Part shown: positions 48,987-59,467 of the stretch, one piece after another
Layout: every line of letters begins with the position of its first letter
Position numbering within the stretch: position 1 is the first letter of the stretch
NCBI GenBank assembly: GCA_977006965.1
Contig: OZ345379.1
Span: forward strand, 1,674,001-1,738,000
DNA: 64,000 nt
Direction of reading: 5' to 3'
Origin: Phymatolithon calcareum
Lineage: Eukaryota > Rhodophyta > Florideophyceae > Hapalidiales
Made by a program: the position numbers and the translations under genes
Notes under the pieces: model-generated
What the model saw: only the letters and a program-made list of their open reading frames with translations
The model's database searches: none
What the model was told of the DNA's origin: nothing

Positions 48987-49296
48987 AAGCGAAGCACAGG
49001 CTTCTTTGCACGCACTGGTTATTTCACCGCTTCCCATATCCCTGGCAAGAACAATCAAGAAACGAAGATTCCGAACTCGATGAAGCTCTCACAGTTATCT
49101 CAAACTTAATGCCCAAGCAACGACTTTCCGATATTCAAAAAGAGATGCTGGAAATGGCAGTTGATACCGTCCAAAGAAAATGTCCGAAATCAAAATGAAA
49201 ACGTAAGCGAAGGATTGTAGCGCAACGAAAAGTCTCTCAGGTGCAATGATAATTGACTAAGAGAGCTTCAATAAAACAGAAATCCATCCATCCATC
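48987..49296 (+). mobile_element. 5'-truncated LINE insertion, CATC-tail family
   Basis: This 310-bp insertion matches 58240-58548 with no difference seen by eye (end of the LINE ORF, 3' UTR, CATC tail). It is flanked by CATCAGCAGACGC (48974-48986, 49297-49309). It is absent from X2. Confidence 0.9.
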
Positions 49297-49835
49297 CATC
49301 AGCAGACGCTTGGGGCAAACTTTGTAATTTCCTGACTTGTGTCTAGAGTGAAAGCAGAATGTCGAAGGAAATAAGGTTCCTAATTGGTGGATGGACAGGA
49401 GGAGAATCGATGGACGTAAACAGTACCGGTACAAAGATGCTGAAAAAACGTGTGAACAAACTGCCACACGGCGTGCTCTTGATACGAAGAGCGAATGTAG
49501 GGGATGTACGCGTTCCACTAGTGGCCACATTATTGCGTTAGTGTGGAACTTGAAGGCATACGCACCAGACGCAGGCAGAAAGCTGGAGGAGCGCAGGGGA
49601 CTGATACTGTTCGTGCTCCCGTGATTGCTGTATTCTTTTTTTATTGCGGAAAGATTGCTCACGCAAAAGGCAAGCGTCTGAAACTGTTCGCAAACAGCTT
49701 CTCATTGTTCAGAAATTGATTACGTCTAGTGGTTTCTCTGGGCATAATTCCTCTACAGTATTGTGTCCACTCGTCCAATAAATTTACGTCTGGAGGAAGA
49801 CCGTCCACCACAGCGTAGCAGTAGGTGTTTAACAC

Positions 49836-51038
49836 TTGAAAAACTGCACCTCTGCCGGAAAATTAGAGAGTATCTACAAGAAGATAGTCGAACTCGGAGG
49901 GAAGGCACATCAGGACACAAAAGTCCAAAAAGTGGCCCGCAGCTACAACAAGGAGCTTCCCGCGATTATAGAAAGCCTCGAAAAGTGCAAAACCTCAAGA
50001 GAGTTGCACAGGGCATACAAGAAACTTTTCAAAACGTGGCGCGAGCCTTGGAGAACAAGGAAGCGTATTCCGGCACGATAAAAATCATTCTGGAACATTG
50101 AGCTCGACAAACTGGCCCTGAGACGAAAGAAACTCTACAGAAGAGCCAGAATGACGCAAAGACCTGAAGACTGGAGACTATACCACGAGTGTAAGCACCA
50201 AGTACGGACAAAGGTAAACAAGCGGAAATACGAACAGTATCAAGAGTACATCTCTGAGCTAGAGGAGAAGGACGGACAAACTGCCCTGAAACAGCTAGCC
50301 AGGATGAAGAAGAAAATCAGAAGACGAACGGCAAGAAACAAGATGACCGGAAGACCAATGAACAGTACCAGATTCTCTGCCCACATATCAAAAACATGCC
50401 ATAGTCCCGAAAAGTGGCAACCTGGGCTAAGCAAGTTCACATGTCCTAAAGACATGAGGGACACCATTGAAACAGCCATCCGGAGATCGCCAACTGGAAA
50501 GGCACCCGGCCTGGACGAAGTTAAGGCAGAGATGCTGAAAGTCAATGCTTCTCTGAATGCAGACGCGCTTACGGCCTTGTGGAGAGCCTGTGGGAGGTGT
50601 GGAGATTTGCCCCTCCACTGGCAGAAAGCACTCCTCGTCCCAATACACAAGAGCGGGACACACGAGGAACCCGGAAACTATCGCCCAATATCCCTGCTTA
50701 GCCAAGCAAGGAAAATCATAGAGACGGCCATCGATATCAAGCTGCGCAAGGTATACGACAACCACTGGTACCAACTTGGCTTCCAAAAGGGAAAAAGTAC
50801 TGAGCTGGCCATTCTAAGGGCCACGGAGCTGCTGAAAGGAGGCCAGCGATGCGTAGCAGTCCTGGACCTGAAAGCGGCATACGACACAGTTCCGAGAACA
50901 CTTAGTGAAACGAGCTGCTTCCCATCGACGGGAAATACTAGCTTTCAAGATGCTGAGAAGGACCATAGCGAAGAAAGAAAAGTTTCTGATGCAACCACCA
51001 GAGAGAAGGAATTCAGAAGAGCTTCAAGCCACAAGTAA
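49836..51038 (+). pseudogene. LINE ORF, first copy: RT 5' half
   Basis: The coding frame starts without ATG (LKNCTSAGKLESIYKK) and has a TAA at 50079-50081. It then carries RT motifs GKAPGLDEVK, NYRPISLLS, LGFQKGKST and AVLDLKAAYDTVPR. Immediately after this the sequence jumps to the C-terminal region in another frame. The FADD catalytic box and the thumb are deleted, so the last 40 or so residues of this frame are out of frame. Confidence 0.75.
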
Positions 51039-51471
51039 CGACATCACATCGATGGAAACCAGAGAACCGTTTGATGAAGCGATGAAGCACATAATAGAGA
51101 ACCAATCTGCAGAAGAACTCCGATCAGCATTCCTGAAAAAGGAAGGAGAGAGCCTTGAATCGAAGAGAAAGAGGAAAATTCCGTACGACAAGACAAGAGA
51201 ACTCCCTGCAATACTCAAATTTCGACAACTGAAACACAGGCAACTGGCGGTTCAGTACGCCTTTGGAAGATTTCGCCAAGTGTCTACCACACTGATGGCA
51301 GATAGATTCGGAAACAAAGTCAGACAGCACATGGAGACCCTGGATCGCAACTTGTCAGTCTATGAACTCAAGGAAGACGACAGAGCGGCAACTGAGAAAG
51401 CATTAGATGACCTTTTGCTCTTCAGCAAAAGCATCATCGAGAGTATGCAGCATGAAGAAGACCTGTACTGA
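50905..51471 (+). pseudogene. LINE ORF, first copy: C-terminal part
   Basis: This continues the copy after the internal deletion (REILAFKMLRR to ...QHEEDLY). It is collinear with 52044-52594 of the second copy. The charged C-terminal domain contains ESKRKRKIPYDKT. The nominal start is not a true one. Confidence 0.7.
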
Positions 51472-51694
51472 AAGAAGAAGCGGCGCCTCGAAACTGTTAC
51501 GAAGAGCAATCAAAACAACCGAACACATGCTAAGGTCCCAGATAGAATGCCAGACATAAGAGTAGAGCCGCCCTAGCGAGGGCAGCACCTGAGGAAGCCA
51601 TGCCCGTATATTCGTATGACTGCGGGGCTTTAAAAAAATTGCAATAAAAAAAAAGAAAGAGGAAACAGCAAGCGAAACATTCAAACTGGCGAAC

Positions 51695-52594
51695 ATGGTC
51701 CTGACGAACGTCCCGGAGGTCACCTACCTTGGAGTCTCCCTTGGACCCGAAGGAATATCAGACACGAAAATGATACAACGCCTGAAGAAGGCAAGGTCCG
51801 CCGTATATGAGTTGCGTACACTTGTAATATTCAAGAAAGGGCTGACCATTCAAAAGTGCATCAAGGTGTACAAGGCACTAATCAAGCCACGTTGGGAATA
51901 CGCAATGCATCTAACGCCATGGACAGAAGACATTGAGAAGGCCGCCAAGGAAGTTGAGCAAACGTTCTTCAGCCAAATGTTTGGTCCTCTCTCCAGAGGA
52001 AGGTCAGACAGACTCCGACTGTTGTGCCGAATCCAAGCACCGAACCAAAGACGGGAAATCTTGGCCTTCAAGATGCTGAGGAGAAAAAAGGACAAAGAAA
52101 AGATGTACCTACAAAAGCCGCCTGAGAGCAGAAACAACCAAGAGCTCCAGTCGACCGGGAACGACATTGCCGCTATGGAAAACAGGGAACCGTTTGTGGA
52201 AGCAACCAAACACATTCAAGCAAAGCAGTCTGCCGAAATGCTTCGCTCAAAATTCCTCACAATGGAAGGAGATCGTCTCGAATTGAAGAGGAAGAGGAGA
52301 ATCCCGTATGACAAGACGAGCGAGCTACCAGCAATCCTCAAACTCCCGAAGGTGAAGCACAGGCAATTAGCGCTTCAGTACGTCTGCGGAAGATTTCCGC
52401 AGGTGTCGATAACAAGCATGGTGGAAAAATTTGGAAACCGAGCTCGACAGCATATGGCAACGCTGGAAAACAATCCGTCAGGATACGACTTGAAAGAAGA
52501 CAAAAGACCGGATAACGAGAGAGCACTTAACGAGCTTTTGCTATTCAGCAAGACCATCATAGAGTGCATGGAAAATGAAGAAGGACTGCTCTGA
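51695..52594 (+). pseudogene. LINE ORF, second copy: C-terminal 299 residues, 5'-truncated
   Basis: The frame is open from about 51655. It begins in the RT connection region (EVTYLGVSLGP) and runs without stops to the end of the ORF. The catalytic palm is absent because of 5' truncation. A 3' UTR with a stem region and poly(A) follows to 52840. Confidence 0.75.
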
Positions 52595-52854
52595 AATCAA
52601 GATACGAGAAGTTAACTAGATGTCCCTCGGGACACAAAGCCAAGTAGCGGGAACACCAGCAGCGAACCCACAAGAACACCACATAGTAGGTAGGACGATC
52701 CAGGTTCCAAACTTTCCCCATCGCCTATGGAAGGCGGTAGGTTTCAACGGTCTACACACTGGAAGGTAGCAACTGAGGAAGCCTTGCCCGTATATTCGTA
52801 AGACTGTGAGGCTTTTAAATAAACTCCAATCAAAAAAAAAAGTAGGTGTTCAAC

Positions 52855-53347
52855 TATTGCTGTATTCTCCCGCAGGAAACGCTCAAATGTGGCAGAGTGT
52901 GGGGTAAGGTTAAGAAACAATATGTTTTTGCCTTACTCGTCGATAGAGTGCTATGCGATCATCAGACGACCGCAACGGTTCCTCCGCGCATATTGACATC
53001 AAATGGTACTGTACTGTACTGAGTAGGAGTAAAAAGTAGAGAAATTCACTGCGTACTACTCGTAAAGTGAACAGTAGAGTAGAGATATTGGTTGTGGCGT
53101 TTCAGTGGAGGCCACCGGTCCTCCTTCTGAGCAGCAGTCATTGCGCGTGTACGGGACCACTCATGTATGGTACAACATGCTGTCATTGAAGCATCATGCA
53201 TTGGATGCAGCGCATAAATTCATTGAAGAGGTTTGATACTGGGGAGACAAGTGCTGGTGCGGGTTGCCGTCATGTTCGTATACTTAACATTCCCTTGGTA
53301 CAATGCGTTACGATATGGTGGACGGTACATGAACAAGTTCGTCATGA
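52855..53347 (+). other. Gap without a supported gene
   Basis: No recognisable gene or repeat. Confidence 0.4.
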
Positions 53348-53360
53348 ATGCCTGCAGATG

Positions 53361-53827
53361 TTTTTTTTTTTTTTGAATTTTGAATTTATTAAACGCCCTC
53401 AGAAACACTCATAAGACTGTAAGGGGGATGCGTTTCAGATGCTACTACCAGGGGAATGTTAAGGGGGGGAGAAACGCAGACCCTGTGTCATACCGCTTTT
53501 CCAAGATTATCATATATCGAGCCCGTTTGAAAAAGAAACATTAGGGCGAAGATCGCATCATAGAAATACCAGAGAAATAAAAGGAAATCATGGGAACATT
53601 AGGAGTTCCTAATGTAGCGGCAGCTCTCGTTGCTCGACTCGTTTCTTGGTAAGAAATAACTAGAATTAAGGTTGGCGTCAAAGCTTTGGCGACAATTTTT
53701 GATACAGCGTTATCCTCATAAATCGCTATGCACAACGCGCGCCTCGTTTTTATTAGAATGTATGTTACTAAGTGATATGACACCGGGTCTGCGTTTCTCC
53801 CCCCCTTAACATTCCCCTGCTACTACC
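53361..53827 (-). mobile_element. Poly(A)-type LINE 3' tail, split by a MITE
   Basis: On the minus strand a poly(A) of about 14 and some 85 bp of 3' UTR resemble the ends at 51650 and 52840. It is flanked by ATGCCTGCAGATG (53348-53360, 53828-53840). MITE copy C is inserted within it, so the LINE came first. Confidence 0.75.
53449..53819 (+). mobile_element. MITE copy C, nested in a LINE tail
   Basis: This 371-bp copy starts CAGGGGAATGTTAAGG and ends ...CATTCCCCTG. It is flanked by CTACTAC (53442-53448, 53820-53826). Terminal regions match copies A and B; the interior is more diverged. Confidence 0.85.
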
Positions 53828-53840
53828 ATGCCTGCAGATG

Positions 53841-54189
53841 TCATATATTACCGTACGGCTCAGTGGATCTTGCTTCAATGAACCGTGAACCGCGTCCGAA
53901 GGAGCATTGCCAGGACTCCTGGCGCACACGCAGATCGCCACGTGGTACTGTATGTGTGCTCGGTGCGGATCATAATGTGCAAAAAAGTTTGGCAAAAAAC
54001 CGATCGGGTACGTATGTCGAGTACAAGACGAGCGCCACAAGGAATGCTAGCAGTTATCATAATATCCGGTGCACTGGTCCAAGAGGATGGAGGAAGGAAT
54101 GGCGGATCGCTGACATAGAGAGGACTATACAGTATTCGTCAACAGAAAGCAGAATTCCACGTGCTGCTTCCACGTAGAGCATAACAAGA
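53841..54189 (+). other. Gap without a supported gene
   Basis: Short ORFs on both strands, none recognisable. The X2 duplication begins near 54190. Confidence 0.35.
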
Positions 54190-54710
54190 TGAAAACTATT
54201 ACTGTCCAGAAACGTGCGAGTCGAACCAGGTCTAGTCTTGTCAAGCCGCTGCAACGAGAGGGCTCCGAAATTCTGGCGGTCAAGAGAGACCTCACACTTC
54301 CACACCATGTACTTGATGGAGATTAAGAGGGGGGAAAGTTGAAACATGCTTGTTTGAGATAATATATTTGTACCCAAGGCTGTAGGGCTGCCAACAGCAG
54401 TACACTAAGTCCATCTTCTTTCATTCACAGATTGTAAGTTACCGTATGACTGTGTGTGCGCCGATTTGTAGTTATTACGCAGAATCTTGATGGGAGTTAA
54501 AGCAATTCAACTATCTAAAACGTCACTGTTTCAAGTTGCAAACTATAAATCTGATTATACGATGGTAACAACGGATAGGTCATGCTCGGTGGGAGCGCCA
54601 GCTGCGTCGGCCTGCGACGGTGCGGCCCGGACCATTATGCCCATGAAGAATTCTCACGGTATGGTAATCCATTGCAGACTTCGAGGAGGCCCAAATGGAC
54701 GTGGGGATGA

Positions 54711-55513
54711 TTATGGTCCTTCGACCGGGTCGCTGCCGTTCGCGCGTTGACAACTACACCTGAAAATCGCGATGAATGGAGCAATGATGGTGGCTGCGGC
54801 ACCGATGACAGGTCCTATCATGAACCACGAATGGAGTGTAGTGCCTTGTCTTCTCTCTTCTTTGCTCTTTCGTCCACGTCTGAGCTCGTCGCATATGCGG
54901 CTGATTTTGCATATTGGCTTCGCTCATGAGCAGTTACTCCTGCTTTCGACTGTGCTTCCGATGCCTCAACACCAAAAGCTTCTAGCCCGGCTGACGATAC
55001 CGCAGTTTGTTTCATCGTAATGCTCACTTGAGTCGGCATCTCGATGCCATGTCGATAAATACACGATCCATCCTTACTTTTAAGGACAAGGTAGCGCACT
55101 CGCTTACTAAACTCGTGCGGACTTCTGAGATCCATGAGGACGCACATGGCCGTGGATTTCGCATGAACATATATCGTCAGCAAGTTAAAACGTTTCCCGC
55201 ACTCACAGAGAATCGAGGATAACTCGCAAACTACTGTGGTCGACGCCGCATTACTTTTCATTGTCCGATCACACAACCAGCTTATCTCAATTAAGCTCGA
55301 TTTGCCGAGCGAGCTCGACACATCGTCCAAGACGGTGCTCTCCGCCGCAAGTTTGCTCGACGCCCTCGCAGCTTGTACCGTTTCGCTTGTCTTGCATATC
55401 TTAAGATTTCCCTTGTGCAGAGAGTATTTTCCCAGAAGGACGGTGCACGTGGTCTGGGCGGAGGCGAACTGTGTGAGGACTAGAGCCAAGAAAATCAATT
55501 TCTTGTGGACCAT
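54711..55513 (-). CDS. Putative secreted or single-pass membrane protein (X2), structure unresolved
   Basis: A 231-codon minus ORF (54818-55513) starts with a textbook signal peptide (KKLIFLALVLTQFASAQT) and has spaced cysteines (TTC, KIC, WLC, VVC, ILC, CIY), as in an extracellular domain. Its last codons overlap another frame that encodes MIGPVIGAAATIIAPFIAIF, a convincing transmembrane segment, followed by RCSC, a short tail and TAA at 54711. Both pieces are conserved in X1. An unmarked intron or a frameshift could join them into one type I membrane protein. No family was recognised. Confidence 0.45.
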
Positions 55514-55577
55514 AGCGGAGTGAAGACGAAGGCCATGCGGTGAAAATCTGTGGGGCTATCGTGAAAAACGAGACCGA

Positions 55578-55584
55578 ATTTATA
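55578..55584 (-). promoter_or_regulatory. TATA-like box of the X2 gene
   Basis: TATAAAT on the minus strand, 65 bp upstream of the ATG at 55513, conserved in X1. Confidence 0.4.
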
Positions 55585-56453
55585 ATGCGCAGAAGCGAGG
55601 CGAAGGAAAACATATTCCCTGAGGATGTGGAGAAAATCGACAAACCAGTCATGCAATGCACTGCGAAGGTCTCGCTAAAACTATCTAACCTCTGTCGAAG
55701 TGTGCAGTACCGGTCACAAATTGTGAGCAGAGCACAAATAAGGACACGACGACGGTAGCAAGGGGGAAATTGTAAGTTTTTATTTTAGAAGCCCTCAACG
55801 CCAGAGTGGCCGACACCAGAGCAGCTTCCCATGTACTACTTTCGCATTGTCTAAAAATATCGCATCACGTCATTATTTTCTCTAAATCTAATAGTCTGTC
55901 CATCGCCTGCATTGTTTCGCCCTCGGTCTCTCCGTTGAGTTGCGGTCGTGTGAGGTTGCGCTGTAGGGTCTCAAGGCTCTTCTCAGCACCCTCGCCGAAG
56001 TGTTCCACCGACGGTGGCAGGTTGCACACACACGATGAGTTGGCGGTGATAGCAGAATGTGCGAAGGAATAAAGGGTCTTAATTGGTGGACGAACAGGGG
56101 GAGAGTCGTTGGACGTAGATGGCACCGGTTCAGCGATGCTGCAAAGCAGTTGTGAAAATACTACCACGCGGCGTGCTTCCACATTATTGCGTTAGTGTGC
56201 ATATTAAAGGAGTACGCACCAGGAGCAGGCAGGCAGCCGGAGGAGCGCAGGGGACTGATACTGTGCATGCTCCCGTGATTGTTGCAGTCTTTCTATCTTT
56301 ATTGCGGAAAGTTCGCTCACGCGAAAGGCAAGCGTCTGGAACGGTTTGAAAACAGGTTCTCATTGTTCAGAAATTTGATTACGTCTTGAACGCAGAAGAA
56401 ATAAATTATTGTATTCAAGTTCAATGAGGAATAAAAAAACTGGTTATTCCCAA

Positions 56454-57098
56454 TTATTGGATCCCTCTAGCTACTTTCTGTCGCGATAGCATTGACGTCT
56501 TCGATTCCCCACGCACCCGAGTTAGCATGAAGGAACATCTGCTTCTCGAAGTTGCAGGAATAACGCTTCTTCTCCTGTAATCCAACGCGAAACCAGCGAT
56601 AGAGAAAAGCCTCTCGCACATGTTCGACGTTGGTACAATGAATCGCAAGTCCATGTACTCAGAATCAGAGGAAATAACGCTTTTGCGACGCTTCAATGCG
56701 CGCTCGGCTAGCGATAGTGAACTGTCATCAACAGTCGAACTCAAAGCACAGACAACCTTCTTCAATTTCTCGGTAGCAGATAGCTCAACCGCTGACATCG
56801 CAGAAACGCATTTCTCCATAATTTTCACAATTCCGGACTCGAATTCAGGGTGATGGATGATTGCCGCCTTCGAGCCCAAGCGGACAGAAAGTTGTGGGAA
56901 CTCTTTTATCACCGTATCGAAAAATACCCGGGCGTCCGCCATCGATACGTCATCATTTTGGAGAGCCTTGGTAATTGTATCGAATGAAGTGAACTCCTCG
57001 CGTAACGACTCCACTTTTTGGTTTTGGCGTGTGCTTAACGATGTCGCAAATTCGAGTTTGGGAATAATCGCTGTCGAGAAGACAAGAAACGACGGGTC
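56454..57098 (-). pseudogene. hAT transposase C-terminal end (dimerisation domain)
   Basis: The minus frame is open from 57098 to TAA 56454. It contains LRFIVPTSNMCERLFSIAG followed by YRRRSVIP, the hallmark of the hAT C-terminal dimerisation domain. It is preceded by a helical stretch with HHPEFESGIVKIMEK. There is no ATG near the left edge (the nominal one is GTG) and the catalytic RNase H-like part is missing upstream. It is a truncated transposase or the last exon of one. Confidence 0.7.
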
Positions 57099-57504
57099 TC
57101 AAGTGGCTCCGTCTCGCACACTGCCGCCTGTTTCTCATAACAAGACAGTAAATTCGGAGACAGTCTAACTGGCTCTGGATGAGCGCCGCTTCATACTCCA
57201 GCGCCGATGACCAGATTCGGAATGGTATAAATGCGACAGCACCCGAACACAGCATTGTGTCGGAAGGCAGTCGGAATAAGAGTCACCAAGTCTTGGTCGG
57301 CTCAGTGCTCCTTCCGGGAGCACACGCAGAAAAGTGGCTGATGTAGGCGTCTCGCCATGCCCGGTCCCCGTTTGGGAAACTAGCGGTCATAGCGGATCAC
57401 TAAGACTAACTGGTGTGTGACGACATTCTTGAACAGCACGTGGAACTTCGCGAGGTTCTACAACACTGAGCGCGCGAAAGGTAATAAACTCTATTTGTCC
57501 TGAA
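57099..57504 (+). other. Gap without a supported gene
   Basis: The expected upstream part of the hAT transposase is not recognisable here. Confidence 0.4.
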
Positions 57505-57581
57505 CTGTTCATTGCCGTTTTGCTCGCAATGGTGCAAACGAAAGCTTCAAATTCGTTCTTGCAAGAAAAGAAATCGAGACT

Positions 57582-57794
57582 GTGTCCGAAACTTCATACC
57601 TGGGCATCTCCATATCTTCGAACGGTGTAACAGAAACCTCTACGCTTTCCAGAATAGATGCTGCACAGAATCGACTGATGGTTCTAGGAAACATCGGACT
57701 CCACGGGAAAGGGTTCGCACCCTCGACATGCTTAAGATTATATAAGGCGCTCATCCGTCCAATGACAGAGTATTTCTCCCGTTTGCAGATCTGA
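57582..57794 (+). pseudogene. LINE ORF fragment (RT connection region)
   Basis: The frame reads ETSYLGISISSNGVTE and LRLYKALIRPMTEYF, matching the region after the FADD box of the other LINEs. A single frameshift near 57775 moves the continuation into the next frame. Confidence 0.65.
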
Positions 57795-57847
57795 CGCGTA
57801 ACATCCTTCGCGCACAGGACGCCCTAGAGAGTAACCTGTTCTCTAGA

Positions 57848-58447
57848 ATGTTCGGAACCTGGTGCAAGAATATGCAGGCCCGCTTTCGAGGAATATGCCG
57901 CCTGGAATCCATTCAAATACGCCAAGCGCATTTGAGCTCCAAGTTCATAACAGCACAGAAATTTCGAAGAAAACAGGCACTTGAGCTTCCCAAGGGCACA
58001 ACACGACTGGCAATATTGAACGCGACAAACGATATGCTTCACAAAGCTCTTCTCTGTACCTCTACAGAGGAATTTGCACGCACCCTAGACGCTACGACAA
58101 GCGTAAACGCAAGAACGCTGAAGAACGCAAAAGAAGAATGGGAAGCATGTCTCCCTTCGAAAGCCACAGGACGGGAGGGCCGGCGCCCTCCTCAGCCCAT
58201 CAAGAACGAATTACCACCATTCCTCACCCTCAAAAAAGCGAAGCACAGGCTTCTTTGCACGCACTGGTTATTTCACCGCTTCCCATATCCCTGGCAAGAA
58301 CAATCAAGAAACGAAGATTCCGAACTCGATGAAGCTCTCACAGTTATCTCAAACTTAATGCCCAAGCAACGACTTTCCGATATTCAAAAAGAGATGCTGG
58401 AAATGGCAGTTGATACCGTCCAAAGAAAATGTCCGAAATCAAAATGA
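57848..58447 (+). pseudogene. LINE ORF fragment (C-terminus)
   Basis: Continuation after the frameshift, 199 residues, ending ...VQRKCPKSK. It contains KKAKHRLLCTHWLFHRFPYP, similar in position to LKHRQLAVQYAFGRFRQ in the poly(A) family. Charged and helical. Confidence 0.65.
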
Positions 58448-58562
58448 AAACGTAAGCGAAGGATTGTAGCGCAACGAAAAGTCTCTCAGGTGCAATGATA
58501 ATTGACTAAGAGAGCTTCAATAAAACAGAAATCCATCCATCCATCCATCCATTTGTCTCGTG

Positions 58563-58680
58563 GAAAATGTCCGAAATCAAAATGAAAACGTCAGCGAAGG
58601 ATTGTAGCGCATCGAAAAGTCTCTCAGGTGCAATGATAATTGACTAAGGGAGCTTCAATAAAACAGAAATCCATCCATCC
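58563..58680 (+). mobile_element. Second LINE 3' tail, CATC family, adjacent insertion
   Basis: 118 bp from the 3' UTR plus CATC tail. It is flanked by ATTTGTCTCGTG (58551-58562, 58681-58692). It carries a few substitutions relative to the neighbouring copy, so it is an independent insertion into the edge of that copy's tail. Confidence 0.85.
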
Positions 58681-58833
58681 ATTTGTCTCGTGTCCTCGAT
58701 TTGTGACACGCAAAATGTGCAAATCGCGCGCCAAATGATTTGGTCATAGAGCTTCCCTTTGTGAACCAAATTTGTCAACCGGCTGAGGGGGTAGACATGC
58801 CGATGATCGGCTTCCTCTTACAACTGATTTCTT

Positions 58834-58859
58834 CTATGTCATCCCTAGGGATGACATAG
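58834..58859. repeat. 26-bp perfect palindrome, copy 1
   Basis: Each half is CTATGTCATCCCT read outward from the central CTAG. The same palindrome occurs at 59073-59098, and its inner 20 bp again at 59190-59209. Confidence 0.85.
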
Positions 58860-58920
58860 CAGCTTTGATAGGGCACTCGTACGAAATCCTTATTTTCCAC
58901 TTGTTTCTCAGCCGGTTGAC

Positions 58921-59018
58921 AAGCGTGTTGTGCACCGTACTCTCGGGATGACAATCGCCCTCAGGCCATGATATTCGGACCTCGGCTGCGCCTCGGTTGA
59001 ATATCATGCCCTCGGGCT
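58921..59018 (+). repeat. 98-bp S repeat, left copy
   Basis: It appears identical to 61843-61940 and is in the same orientation. It begins AAGCGTGTTGTGCACCG and ends CCCTCGGGCT. It contains a hairpin (CATGATATTC ... GAATATCATG). Confidence 0.9.
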
Positions 59019-59072
59019 ATTGTCAACCGGCTGAGGGGGTAGACATCGGCTTCATCTTGCAACTGATTGCTT

Positions 59073-59098
59073 CTATGTCATCCCTAGGGATGACATAG
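59073..59098. repeat. 26-bp perfect palindrome, copy 2
   Basis: Same sequence as 58834-58859, inside the second R-repeat segment. Confidence 0.85.
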
Positions 59099-59189
59099 CA
59101 GTTTTGATAGGACACTCGTACGAAATCCTTATTTTCCACTTGTTTCCCTCGCAATTTCGAAGTCATTTCCACTGAAGACATAGAGTCTG

Positions 59190-59209
59190 ATGTCATCCCT
59201 AGGGATGAC
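59190..59209. repeat. 20-bp palindrome, copy 3
   Basis: The inner part of the same palindrome (TGTCATCCCT and its mirror) with altered outer bases. Confidence 0.8.
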
Positions 59210-59237
59210 ATATAGGGCAAGACAAAATACTATTTTT

Positions 59238-59467
59238 TGAGTATGTTCTAAGGGTGTCCCCGGTCTCTCAGGAAGAGCTGGGAATCAATTTTCTTCATTG
59301 AAAAAACAAGCCGGTTTCCAATCATGCTCTCGAGGCATCAATCACTCTCAGATCTGAGTATGTTCTAAGGGTACACCTGGTCTCTCAGGAAGAGCTGGGA
59401 ATCAATATTCATTGAAAAGACAGGTTGGTTTCCAATTATTCCCTCCAGGCACCAATCACTCTCAGAT
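59238..59467 (+). repeat. Tandem duplication, two units of about 115 bp
   Basis: Units 59238-59354 and 59355-59467 both begin TGAGTATGTTCTAAGGG and end ATCACTCTCAGAT, with about 10 percent differences. They lie just beyond the 3' end of the recombinase gene. Confidence 0.85.

Larger units (their letters stand above)
46540..49740 (-). repeat. Large diverged duplication, copy X1
   Basis: This segment matches 54190-56385 in the same order and orientation. Differences are mostly insertions: a solo LTR (47082-47993) and a LINE tail (48987-49296) are present only here. Base identity in alignable parts is roughly 85 to 90 percent by eye, so it is older than the GTPase duplication. Confidence 0.75.
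49834..52840 (+). mobile_element. Two head-to-tail LINE copies inside one pair of target duplications
   Basis: The outer flanks are AGTAGGTGTTTAAC (49820-49833) and AGTAGGTGTTCAAC (52841-52854), 13 of 14 bases equal. Copy one (49834 to about 51650) ends in a poly(A) stretch. Copy two (about 51655-52840) follows directly, is 5'-truncated and ends in its own poly(A). Either copy two landed in the poly(A) of copy one, or both arose in one event by template jumping. Confidence 0.75.
54190..56385 (-). repeat. Large diverged duplication, copy X2
   Basis: This segment is collinear with 46540-49740. It lacks the solo LTR and the LINE tail seen there, so it shows the ancestral arrangement at both insertion sites. 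A conserved open stretch at about 54560-54710 is shared by both copies, but its coding strand is unclear. Confidence 0.75.
57505..58548 (+). mobile_element. LINE copy, CATC-tail family, 5'-truncated
   Basis: It carries the last third of a LINE ORF, a 3' UTR and a tail of several CATC units ending at about 58548. It is the source-like copy for the tails at 35543, 48987 and 58563. The 5' edge near 57505 is estimated from where coding similarity begins. Confidence 0.75.

Noticed and set aside
55190-55330. GTGAGT at the edge of the segment missing from X1, as an intron in X2
   Set aside because: The missing part does not end in AG at the matching position, and joining there creates a stop, so a plain deletion in X1 is simpler.
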